DNA from: Atherix ibis | Taxonomy: Eukaryota; Arthropoda; Insecta; Diptera; Athericidae | Direction: 5' to 3' | Length of the DNA: 64,000 nt | Assembly: GCA_958298945.1 (NCBI GenBank) | Contig: OY282610.1 | Span: 40,989,667 to 41,053,666, forward strand | Shown here: in pieces, positions 42,371-52,860 of the stretch | How the letters are laid out: every line of letters begins with the position of its first letter | Position numbering within the stretch: position 1 is the stretch's first letter | Program-made: the position numbers and the translations under genes | Notes under the pieces: generated by a model | What the model was told of the DNA's origin: nothing | Database searches by the model: none | Seen by the model: only the letters and a program-made list of their open reading frames with translations

Positions 42371-42664
42371 TTGGGTTGTCCGGAAAGTAATTTCGTTATT
42401 TTCCGATAGAGGACTTAATTCTATTTTTTTACAACCAACTATATATTTAAGCCGCATAATCATATGTATTTTGACAGCTGACATAACACAAGGCTTGTTT
42501 GTGAAAAAATTCGATTGATTTTTTATTCACTTTCTATATTTAAAAGGCTATCAACCAAAAACTACACAGTAGTTTTTGGTTGATAGCCTTTTAAATATAG
42601 AAAGTGAAAAACAGCATTTTTGGCATATTTTGATTTTTTAACAATAGAAAAGATAAAAATGTTG
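42371..42664 (+). mobile_element. Mariner family E 5' end fragment
   Basis: Starts with TTGGGTTGTCCGGAAAGTAA and continues with the same untranslated leader as the other family E copies (GCCGCATAATCATATGTATT, ttgacag). The leader contains an inserted inverted copy of itself, making a perfect palindrome. It stops after AAAAATGTTGTTAAAGCAAA, near the expected start of the transposase. Confidence 0.8.
42526..42608. repeat. Perfect 40-bp palindrome with 3-base loop
   Basis: The arms 42526-42565 and 42569-42608 are exact reverse complements, separated by ACA. The right arm is normal family E leader (compare 27700-27750 on the minus strand); the left arm is the extra inverted copy. Confidence 0.93.
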
Positions 42665-42699
42665 TTAAAGCAAAAATAATTCATCATATTATTGGAAAG

Positions 42700-43390
42700 A
42701 AATCATTTATTGAACTTTGCACAAGGATTTGGCTCTTAAGCATTATAAGATCCAATTGGTACACGAATTAAAGCCATCAATCAGTTCATTTTCAATGTCG
42801 AAATTTTAGCTGGGTTAGTTTATCACAAAAAGTCTTCTCGGACAAAGCCATTTTCACTTAGACGGGGCTATGTTAACAAGCAAAATTGGACCATTGAGGC
42901 ATCTAAAAATCCAAAAGCAGCTATTCATGACGTGTCCCTTTATGGTGTGCTTTATGGGTCATTGGTCCGTATTTTTTCAAAAATAAGGCTGGCGCTAAAG
43001 TGCGCTACACCAGATACACGTATGTTAACCAATTTTTAATGGCCAATTTTTAATAACATGACTGTCGACGCTTGTGGATTGAAGAGGACGGTGCTACGTG
43101 CCACACACTGCCAGAGGAACAATCGTTTTAATGAAACCTTATTCAATGGTTGTCTAATTTCGCAAAGTGGTGATGTTGGACTTCTTCTTGTGAAAGATTT
43201 TGGTTTATAAGAATAGCACAGACACAATTCATGCGCTCAAAACTAATATCAACCGCGTCATCCGTTAAATAGGATCACAATTATGCAAAAATATAAGTAA
43301 ACATTTTGTAAAAAGAATCAATGTCCGTAATCGTAGTCGTTTTTTTTTCAAAATTTAAAAAATAAATCTAATTGACAGACCCTGTATAAG
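42700..43390 (+). mobile_element. Tc1-like transposase remnant
   Basis: Plus-strand pieces: DLALKHYKIQLVHELKP near 42730, SHFHLDGAMLTSKIGP near 42850, WSVFFQ near 42965 and WIEEDGATCHTLPEEQ near 43075. These line up in order with the N-terminal, first Asp, beta-strand and second Asp blocks of an insect Tc1-like transposase. Frames shift repeatedly. It sits between two family E mariner pieces. Confidence 0.7.
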
Positions 43391-43611
43391 ATTCTGAAGC
43401 CCTACTAGTTCTTCTGTAAAAGGAAGAAAAGTTATGGTGTTCAGTTTTTTTTTCTGAATATAAGTATTTTAAGAGTCTTAGGTGTAACAATCTCAGAATT
43501 ATAGAGCATAAAAGCTCCCCAATTTGATAAGATTCGATTATGCTGAACTGGAAGGTCTCAACGAAAGTGTCGGATCTCTGAATTAATCACGAAAGGTCTA
43601 AGCCGATGATA

Positions 43612-44715
43612 TTGGGTTGTCAAGAAAGTAATTTCGTTGTTTCCAACAGAGGACTTAATTGTATTTTTCACACTTAAGCCGCATAATCATGTTTTTTGAC
43701 AGCTGACATAGAAAAGATAAAAATGTTGTTAAAGCAAAAAAAAATTAACCAATGCATATAGAGACGATGTGTCAACTGAGCGCCAGTGCTAAAACTGGTT
43801 TGCAAAATTTCGATCCGGTAATTTAGATCTCGAAGATGCACCATGTTCTGGAAGGCCAGTTGAAGCTCAGATGAAGACACAATAAAGGCATTAATTTATG
43901 TAATAACAACTCGTGAGATCGATCGCTAAGTTGTTATTACATAATTTATCGAATTGGACCGTTCATGATCATTTGAAACGGCTAGGTTTTATCTCAAAGC
44001 TCGACAAATGGATTCCTTATCTTCTTACGGAAAAAAATTTGTACAGTTTGAGAAGTAAATCGTTAATGAGCAGTCACATTGATGATTTACTTCTCAAACG
44101 CCAAGCAAATTATCCATTTTTGAAGCGTATACGTATGAACACTGGGGACGAGAAATTGGTTGTCTACAACAATGTTTAGTGCAAAAGATCCTGTACTAGA
44201 AAAGATGAACTGGCTCAAAGCACTTCGAAAGCCAATATTCATTAAAAAAAGGTTATGCTTTGTGTTTGGTGGTAAAACGTTTATTTTGAGCTTTTACCGA
44301 GCAACACATCGATCAATTCTGAAGTGTACTGTCATCAGTGTTCCAACAGGATAATGCGAAATCACATACAAGTTTGACCACTCGGCAGAAGCTTTTAGAA
44401 CTTGGATGGGATATACTGCTACACCCACCATACTGTCCAGACCTAGCACCTTCCGATTATCATTTGTTCCGGTCTCTACAAAAATTTTTAGACGGTAAAA
44501 CGTTTAATTCAAATGACGAGGTCAAAAATCACTTGGATCAGTCTTTTGCCAGCAAAGAACAAACATTTTATGAGCGTGGAATCATGCTACTGCCAGAAAG
44601 ATGGCAAAGGGTATTGGATCAGACTACTCAAACAATTACCTTTATACGAAAGAATATTATAAGAAACATTTCATTAAACTACAATAGACACAAATAGAAT
44701 AAAATAGTTCCATAT
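43612..44715 (+). mobile_element. Mariner family E, copy 2
   Basis: The left end is TTGGGTTGTCAAGAAAGTAA and the leader matches the other copies. The transposase follows on the plus strand. The right inverted repeat is missing; sequence beyond 44715 is unrelated. Confidence 0.85.
43720..44697 (+). pseudogene. Mariner transposase, family E, broken
   Basis: The DNA-binding part reads NWFAKFRSGNLDLEDAP near 43795. The first catalytic block RMNTGDEKLVVYNNV is near 44140, the second FQQDNAKSHTSLTTRQ near 44340 and the third PPYCPDLAPSDYHLF near 44425. The second and third Asp are 34 residues apart (DD34D). The C-terminus reads FYERGIMLLPERWQRVL. Several stops occur before 43913 and the frame shifts between 44180 and 44338. 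The ends and protein resemble the cecropia/Hsmar1 type. Confidence 0.88.
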
Positions 44716-45300
44716 ATCCAACACCCCTCATCATTATTGACGAGCATTACGAATCACTTTTCGACTGGAACAACGCCAGTACAGGAATGCATTACGGGTA
44801 TCCAAGTAACTAAGTGCCTTCTTAGTTTAAGTGTTTTCTAATTTATAAGTTACTTTTTATCTAGTTTTTAAAATTAATTAATTCAAAATTTCATTCCACG
44901 CATCAATAATATACAAATAAAATATTAAATAACATAATTAGTTACAAAAAATATACTATATAAAAAATATGGTATTGAAATAGGTTTAAATAATAGCCTT
45001 AAGACTTAATATTATAGTACGAGCATACTCGTCTGATTAAAACGTTTTATCATTCTAACTGATAATCCATTTTATATTTTTGAAAGTATAGTCCTATCAT
45101 TTGAAAGTTTTTTTAAAAAAATCCATATTATTAACTATAATATTTATTTAGCATATAATTTGCCATTCATTAATTGTAAAAGAAATTATAAGAATTTTCT
45201 ACAAAATTGGTTATTCTGCTGTATCGAAATTAGGCTCATTTTCACGTGGTGAATACGTCCTATAAGCAGAATAGTCTGAAAACCTATTACTAACTATGAA
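44716..45300. other. AT-rich stretch, nothing recognised
   Basis: No gene or repeat recognised between the mariner and the next Tc1-like remnant. Confidence 0.45.
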
Positions 45301-45660
45301 AAAATTATTGTATACACAAAAACTGACAATCTGGTATGCATTTTGGTCTAAATTTATTATTGGCCCGTATTTCTTTGATAATAAAGAAGGAGAGACTATT
45401 AAACTTCAATTTTTTTAAACCAACTTAACCAAATTCTTTTTTGCCTACATATAATTTTAGGCAAGACATCGCCAAAAGCCCCACAACATAAAAAATTTTA
45501 ACTTTATTAAACGAAAAGTGCACAGTGTATACGTGCATGTAATTTGTAGATTTGGTGATGCCAATTAGTTTCAAAGATCGTGTGATTTGACACCGTTGGA
45601 CTTTTTTTTCATAAATCTATGCAAAAACTCATATTTAACCAGATAGTTTTTAAACTTCAT
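45300..45660 (+). mobile_element. Tc1-like transposase remnant
   Basis: The plus strand reads YAFWSKFIIGPYFFDNKEG at about 45335-45392 and DRVI-HRWTFFS / RSCDLTPLDFF-type text near 45570-45605 in another frame. It is the best-preserved example of the FWS-IIGPYFF block in the window. The DGATCHT block between them is not recognisable. Confidence 0.65.
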
Positions 45661-45928
45661 TTAAAGATCAACAACATTCAAACGGTTTAATAAAACAAAA
45701 CTTTTATCGAAATTTGCATTTAAAATGAATTTTATTTAACTTTACTTCATTAAAGTGTAAATTTGATAATGTTTAGACATGTTGAAATATAAAATATTTG
45801 GATTTGCCAAAACTGGATCATAAAGATTTGGGTTTAATCGTTACCTGTTACAATAGGTTTAATCGTTACCTGTTACGATTTCCTTTTTCTGAATATTACA
45901 CCAACTAAGTAAAATATTACTTATGATT

Positions 45929-47226
45929 TACGAGGGTCGTTCAATAAGTCCTTAGAAAATCCGAGAAATTGCGCTCGTAGTGTCGGTAAAGATTTTTTTT
46001 TTGTAAGAAGCATTATCGACAGGAAAGCTCGATCCATAGTGTAGGTCAATTTCTATCTTCGATTAAAGTTAACGACATTTATTTGTGCATAACAATGGAA
46101 AAAAGCGAGTTTAGGGCTGTCATTAAACATCTCCATTTGAAAGGTTTAAGCCCGAAAGAAATCAAAGCCGAGTTGGATGCAGTTCATGTCACATCTGCAC
46201 CTGTGTTTGCGACAGTTTACAATTGGGTAAATGAATTTAAACGTGGCCGTTCATCCACAAAAGATGAACATCGTTCAGGACGCCCAGTTGAGGTGTCTAC
46301 TCCTGAAATCATCGACAAAATCCACGATCTGATTTTGAACGATCGGCGAATTAAAGTGTGCGAATTAGTTGAGACCACGGGAATATCACAAGGTACAGTC
46401 GCTTCAATTTTGCATGAAAAATTGTCTGTGAAAAAAATTTCGGCAAGATGGGTGCGGCAGAGGAGAATAAGCGCAATCGTGTAGTGGACTCTGACGCTAT
46501 GTTGGCACTCTTTCATCGCAATCCTGCCGAATTCCTTCATCGATATGTCACTGTGGACGAAACCTGGATACACTACTACACTCCAGAACGAAGAGACAGT
46601 CATCACAGTGGATTTTCAAGGGTGAACGGGCTCCGAAGAAGGCAAAAACTGTGCCATCGGCCGGGAGGTGATGGCCACGGTCTTTTGGGATTCGCAGGGC
46701 ATCATTTTTATCGACTACTTGGAAGAAGTAAAAACAATAACAGGAGCGTATTACGCGTCGTTATTGCAACGGTTGAGCGTGGAAATCAAAGAGAAACGCC
46801 ACCATCTGAAGAAGAAAAAAATCCTCTTGCATCAGAACAATGCGCGTGTGCACACCTGCGCTGTTTCCATGGCCAAAATTGTGGAATTGAGAATGGAATT
46901 GTTGCAGCATCCCGCTTATTCACCAGATTTGGCCCCGAGTGACTATTTTCTTTTCCCCAATCTGAAGAAATGGCTTGGCGGATGACGGTTCACTTCCAAC
47001 GAGGACGTCATTGCTCAAACGGATGAGTATTTTGCAGAACTTCCGAAATCCTATTTTTTGGACGGGATAAAAATTTTGGAAAAACGGTTGGAAAAGTGTA
47101 TAGAGCTAAAAGGAGATTATGTTGAAAAATAAAAATTATTTTTTTTTAAAACAGTTTTTTTCTTTCTTTTTCTAGAGACTTATTGTAAAAAAACAGTTTT
47201 TTCCATCTTTTCTAAGGACCCTCGTA
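45929..47226 (+). mobile_element. Mariner family A, copy 2
   Basis: The left end TACGAGGGTCGTTCAATAAG is intact. The right end is rearranged: TCTAGAGACTTATTG, then a second partial end TTTTCTAAGGACCCTCGTA, so the outer repeat lacks about 11 bases. Otherwise it matches copy 1 at 1411-2692. Confidence 0.92.
46095..47132 (+). pseudogene. Mariner transposase, family A, broken
   Basis: Begins MEKSEFRAVIKHLHLKGLSP at 46095 and is open for about 120 residues through the two helix-turn-helix motifs. A 10-bp deletion near 46454 (after ISARWV) shifts the frame. A one-base deletion after YYTPE, near 46585, shifts it again; copy 1 carries the identical change. The catalytic blocks VTVDETWIHYYTPE, LLHQNNARVH and YSPDLAPSDYF are recognisable. 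The second catalytic Asp is Asn here (HQNN instead of HQDN). A stop follows WLGG near 46983. It ends at GDYVEK. Confidence 0.9.
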
Positions 47227-47362
47227 ATATAGTAATAATATAAGTTTCCGATTTGTTAAAAATTTCAACCGATTTCTGGAGAATATATTGTAATAAAGGT
47301 AGTCGCATACTTTCAGCTTGGAGCGTATATTTTGACAGATATGCACTACCACATATTGGACA

Positions 47363-48567
47363 TACGAGGTCTGTTCAAAAAGTATCACGAATTTTGAATT
47401 TCCGCGGGTTACGTGTATTCGATTTTCGATTCTTTTGTGGTGTTACGTTGGTAACCATGTCTCTTACTTATGCCAACAAGTTCGACCATTTTCAATCTTC
47501 AATTAATTTTTGACAGCTGCTTTGCTTGCACGTGTTTTGGCTCGTCTTCGATTTTTGACCATTCCAAAAAATGGATCAGAGATTCTGTATCAAATTTTGT
47601 GTGAAAAAAACAAAATTAATTGCGCGGACGCATTCTAAATGTTGACTGTAGTATATGGTAAGGCTATCTGGGACCGAAGCAACGATTATCGGTAATACAA
47701 AATGTTCTCAGAGGGCCGAGAAAATGTGAACGACGAAAAGCGTGCCGGACGCCCGAGCACGTCAACAACAAACGAAAACATTGATGAAGCGAAGAAAATA
47801 GTATTGACCAGTCGTCGAATCATCGCTAGAGAAGTTGCTGAGGACTTAAACATATCGATTGGCTAGTGCCATTCGATTTTTACCAATGATTTGGACGTAA
47901 GATGGGTCGCCGCGAAAGTCGTACCAAAATTGCTCAGGAGCTGTTGAACTCTGTCCGCGACAATTCAAATTTACTCCAGAGGGTCATAATTGGTGACGAA
48001 TCATGGGTTTATGGTTATGACGTGGAAACCAAAGCTCAATCATCCCAATAGAAGCTGTCGCACGAGCCAAGACCGAAAAAAGCGCGCCAAGTTCAGTCGA
48101 ATGTGAAGGTTTTGCTTACAGTTTTGTTCGATTGCAGGGGCGTGGAACGTCAAGAGTTCTTGCCACAGGGTAGAACGGTCAATAAAGAATATTACCTGCA
48201 AGTTATGCGCAAGTTGCGTGAAGCAATCCGGCAGAAACGCCTGGATTTTTGGAAGAACAAAAATTGCCATTTGCACCATGGTAACGCTCCTGCTCACCCA
48301 TTGTTGCCTGTGCGCGAATTTTTGGCCAAAAACATAAAAATTCCGCAAACACTGTATTCCCCAGATTTGGCCCCCTTTTACTTTTTCTTGTTCCCGAAAC
48401 TTAAGAGCCCCATGAAAGGACCACGCTGCGCTACGATTGAGGAGATAAAGACGGCATCGAAGGAGGAGCTGAACAAAATCAGAAAAAATGATTTTTTGAA
48501 GTGCTTCGAGGACGTACGTAACACGCGGAAACGCAAAATTCCCGATACTTTTTGAACAGACCACGTA
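47363..48567 (+). mobile_element. Mariner family C, copy 2
   Basis: 1.2 kb between inverted ends TACGAGGTCTGTTCAAAAAG (left) and its complement ATACTTTTTGAACAGACCACGTA (right), beside TA. Both ends are well preserved. Confidence 0.92.
47571..48555 (+). pseudogene. Mariner transposase, family C, broken
   Basis: Begins MDQRFCIKFCVKK-type text at 47571, with an early frameshift in an A-run. The second helix-turn-helix piece AEDLNISIG is present here although copy 1 lacks it. The first catalytic block reads IIGDESWVYGYD near 47990. The open part 48103-48555 holds FLPQGRTVNKEYYLQVMRKL and a damaged second block LHHGNAPAH in which the catalytic Asp is Gly. The third block reads YSPDLAPFYFFLF, with the final Asp also lost. 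The C-terminal tail is cut short. Confidence 0.88.
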
Positions 48568-49554
48568 TATCATTGTATCGGAATATATTTTATTATTTGG
48601 TATAAAAGGTTATACTCATAATCGTATATTGGAAGGCAGATACCTAAATTAACCATAGTTCATTTTCTTTTATTCCTCATAAACGATTTTTTCGATTATA
48701 TCTATTGTATTACGCTACCTATTCAGGTATATACAAATATCAATTTTCCATGAGTATTTTCCGATAGTCCTTTGAATTTTGTCATATAAATATAAATTTT
48801 CTGCTTTATATCAAGAAAATTGTACTTATTTTCTTATCACGTATAATCCAAATAAATTGAAATAAAAATTAACAAAAGAAAAATATAACATTTTCTATTT
48901 AAATAAATATTGTATAATAAAGAAATTCCCACAATTCTTAAATGTTAATATTTTCGAAAGAAGGTAATAAATTTTCCTTTCTTGAATTTTTATAAAAGCA
49001 ATTTTTTAAGAAAATACTTATTATTGAATTTAGAAATAATTTTGAAATGAAAAGAAAAAACAAACAAAAAAATAAAATCAAAATCAATGGATTTTCACTT
49101 TTTAAAAATTTATTAAATATAAATAAAAGAAATTTAATATACGAGATAATATAAAAAATAAAAATATATTAACTTTTAATTACTCGTATTTTGATACATG
49201 TTCGATAGCAAGCATTCCCTATTCTACTCTGTAATATTCTTGGAAAAGATATTGTTTTAAAAAACATCGTAAATAATACTTAGTATTATATAAACCTAAA
49301 TGAAAGATTTCAACATAAAATAGAATTCATAATCTAATTTTACTAAGAAGGATAATCAATATTCACCTAAAAATTATTATGTAAATCAAACAAATATTAA
49401 TTAAAATTCTTAGCATATTTTTTGAAGTACTACGAGTAATATAATTTTATCTTAAAACTAATAGAAGCATTGAAAACAAAAAAGAAAAACTTGTACGGTG
49501 GTAACAGGTAATAACTAATTTTTTATAGTATTTTATGACATTTCGTACACTTTA
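48568..49554. other. AT-rich stretch, nothing recognised
   Basis: Long AT-rich gap between mobile elements, with no exon-like or repeat structure. Confidence 0.45.
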
Positions 49555-49985
49555 ATATCCTCACACCTCGGTAAATATATTGAGTATTCTGATATTTATA
49601 CCATCTCCGTTGGTGTCCCTCAGGGTAGCATCCAACGTCCAATTCTTTACAATATTTATACATATGCTATTGTTTGTTAGAACGACATCTTTACTGGAAA
49701 TTACGCGGACGACACACCCATCCATTTCTAGCATAAAGATCTTACCACGGCCATCGATATTTTATAGAAACAAATCCACTCCATAGAAGTATGGTTCAAA
49801 GGGTGGTAGAAAAAGAGAGAAGAGGGAAGGGTAAATAAGTAAAAATGTCCTCACGTTATTTATATACTCTGTCGAGACCAGACTCCTGATATAACCTCAA
49901 ATGGCAGTTATATATTCCACAAACGATGAATGTGAGTTACCTTGGACATAGAATTAATAAACGGTTAACCTGCAACCTTCACATA
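49555..49985 (+). mobile_element. Jockey-like reverse transcriptase fragment
   Basis: Plus-strand SDIYTISVGVPQGSI, then RPILYNIYTYAI and the catalytic block NYADDTPIHF, followed by DLTTAIDIL and IEVWFKGW. This is the central palm of a Jockey-type reverse transcriptase. Stops occur after the first and second blocks. A weak continuation (MNVSYLGHRINKRLTC) runs to about 49975. Confidence 0.72.
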
Positions 49986-50330
49986 AAAAAAAAAAAAGTA
50001 AACTTACCGGACAATACAAACAATTACTACAAATCCAGTCAAAACTGACAAGAAATAGTAAATTATTCCTAGAAAACGCGGTACTGAATCGTTTGAGGGT
50101 CGGCCAAGTATTCCAATATTCATCAAATCCAAACCCGGCAGTCCCAAATGATTTAAGATAAGGCCACAAAAAAAGGTCAAAAAGTATTAAGTCAGACCTT
50201 GTTGGTGGCCATTGCACATTTGTATATCTTGAAATTATCAACCCACCAAAATTTTCCTGCAATAAATCGATTGTGGGATGGGCTGTGTGGCACGTAGCGG
50301 TATCTTGTTAAAACCACATATTCATCAAAG
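49954..50330 (-). mobile_element. Tc1-like transposase remnant
   Basis: The minus strand reads QDTATCHTAHPTIDLLQ near 50250-50300, NFGGLIISRYTNVQWPPTRS near 50190-50250, and DLILFDLFLWPYLKSF near 50130-50190. In order these are the second catalytic block (QDGATCHTA in relatives), the linker and the third block. It is open for 102 residues, so better kept than most copies. The 3' end merges with the end of the Jockey fragment. Confidence 0.7.
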
Positions 50331-50629
50331 CAATGTCTTCCAATTCAGGCCATATTGATCTGTATCGATCATGAATGATCCTTCCTCATTTTGAAAAAAA
50401 AAAATTAAGAATCGATTATGTCACCAAACGGATAGTTTTTTGGAATGCAAAGGTTTCTTCGTGAATAATTTCTAGATTAGATTTAGCCCAGTAATGAAAA
50501 TTTTGTTCGTTCACCGAGCCAGGAAGATCTGAGAATATGATTTTCCAACAGCTTCAATTCTTGTGTGATAAAAATATCTGATGCAAAAAAGGATTTCTCT
50601 AAGCCCTCAAAGGACTTCTTCTCATCTGC

Positions 50630-50985
50630 TCCAATATTAATCGACGGTCTGACCTTGTAAGAGTCCTAACTCAGTCCCCATTTTTATCAGTTTTCGATGT
50701 TTGTCTTCCGCAGATTCTATGCCCTCAAAAAATGCTCAAGGCCTCTAAAACGCTCATACTATTTATAAGGAATATTCCCCATAATTTAGTTGTAGTTTTT
50801 TTTGAGTCAAACTTGAAGATTCTTTAAATGTAAGACAGAATTCGATGGCACACCATTGCTCAAAATTTTGCTGTTCAATTTTTCGTAACGCACTACAGAA
50901 AAAAAACCACTTCACTTATTGCACTCTATAGGGTCGAGTAGCTATCGAATGAGGTTGAAACTTATACTGAACAGATACAAGGGAT
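50630..50985 (-). mobile_element. Mariner family F 5' fragment
   Basis: On the minus strand, from 50985, the head reads CAGTATAAGTTTCAACCTCA, followed by the leader and an N-terminal piece IEQQNFEQWCAIEFCLTFK. It is the same family as 21.9-23.0 and 34.6-35.3 kb. The fragment ends before any catalytic block. Confidence 0.6.
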
Positions 50986-51536
50986 ACGTGGAAGGGTAGT
51001 TTTGCCGGATGGCTCTCAATGATACCAGACTATTCTGCAACACCCCCGTTACTTTGTATTAAAGTGTAAGTTCTGATGTGCTGTAATAATTCAGAATATT
51101 TTGCGATAGAGGAAATGTCCTTACATCAGCAAATAAGGATACACCTTTTATATAGCTTTTAAATAGAAAGTTAAAATTCAATTTTTAATTTGTGTAATTT
51201 TTATAAATTATAATTCATAGTATACGTAACAGAACTTCTACAAGTAAATAATAAATCGATACACAATATTTAAAATCAATCCAAATGCAATTTTTATATT
51301 GTATATTTTTCCAACTTTTTTTTTATTGGGAAAAATATATAAAAATTATTGAAAAATATTATATCTTAAGAGATATTAAAAAAACTAAAAAACAGATTAA
51401 AGTTTTGAATTTGATTAAAATTATAAATTTTCGATTGACGGACACGATGAGAGTCGGTTACGGAATATGTAAAATGTTTCTTTTTTTGAATTCGGAGCTA
51501 AAGCTTCTGGTTATGATCTAATAACAGCTTTTATTC

Positions 51537-52733
51537 TAAAGCAAATTTCCCAAAAAACTTTAATTTTAATTACATACATTTTTAATAGTATCCTGTGTAC
51601 AACCTAATTTTCCCTTACTCTGGAAATTTACTGTCATTAAAATGATTCCTAAACCATATAAACCCACTAATTCTACTTCCTCCTATAGACCTATCAGTCT
51701 CTTACCAATTCTTGGTAAGATTTTTGTAAAACTCCTATTAAAACGACTCTACCCAATACAGTCCTAGTTAATGAAAAAAATATTCCTGATCACAAATTTA
51801 GCTTCCGATCTGAAGACTTCACTATCTAGGATCCTCTCTTGAGAGGAAAGAGTTTTTAGATATCTCCCAAGCTTTTGATTGTGTGTGGCATCCTGGACAC
51901 TTTTAGAAACTCAAAAGCTTTCTTCCTTCAACATCTACCTTATCATAAATTCATATCTCTCCCAGCGTCATTTCCAAGTTGAAATTAACTCAGAATCCTC
52001 GGAAATATAACCTCTTCTAGCCGGAGTACCACAAGGTAGTTTTGTTGGTCCCATTTTATACAATACGTGTTTATACCCATGACATTCCATCTGATCCGAA
52101 TACTACTCGTATCATTGCTACTTATGCAGACGATAAGGCCATACTTGCTACCCATACAAATCCTGACATATTGTAGTATCCAACAACTTACAATCCCAAT
52201 GCCACAACCTTCAATCCTCGTTTAAGAGATGGACAGCGAGGATAAATGAACAAAAGAGTCCTCACATTACTTTCACACTTTGTCAAGGAAAACCTACACC
52301 TCTATACCTTAATAGCAACATGATTTCACAATATGATAAAGTGCGTTATTTGTGACTTTACCTAGACCAGAGATTAACTTGGGACTCACATATTAGACTG
52401 AAAAGAGTTGAAGCTTACAGGCGTTACCTCCAACTTCTTCGACTACCGGACAAACGCTCGACTACTTTTAATATGCCATACAATTATAAAACCAATTTGG
52501 ACATATGGAATTGAACTTTAGGGTTCAATGAAACGTTTCAGTTCCTATCCCGTCCAGCCTTATCGGAAACACTCATCGGAGACTTAAGAGACAATGGCCT
52601 AGAGATTTTCTAGAGGAATCTAACTTCCATTAGCTGAAAAAATGCCGATGGGTGTTTACTCCCACTTCATGATGCACAAGATTGTTAATTAAAATATTAT
52701 GTAAATCTGCTTGTTACAGATAAAAAAAAATTT
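51537..52733 (+). mobile_element. Jockey-like retrotransposon, copy 2
   Basis: A 5'-truncated plus-strand copy of the element at 35490-37080. It begins within the reverse transcriptase (51537) and ends with a short A tail after GTTACAGAT at 52720-52728. The protein is scattered over frames: SSYRPISLLPILGKIF near 51675, WHPGHF near 51886, PQGSFVGPI near 52030, YADDKAILATHTNPDI near 52125, where Thr of the usual YADDT is Lys, and RYLQLLRL. Strongly decayed relative to copy 1. Confidence 0.85.
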
Positions 52734-52860
52734 AAAAGAAATTCTGATCTACGAGTATGTATTTTTGTGCTCAGATTTTTCCCCAGGGTTATTAAAGAAT
52801 TTAACTCAATAAATAAAAGTAATCATATATGTTTATAGATACTAATTTAGCTAGTATTTA

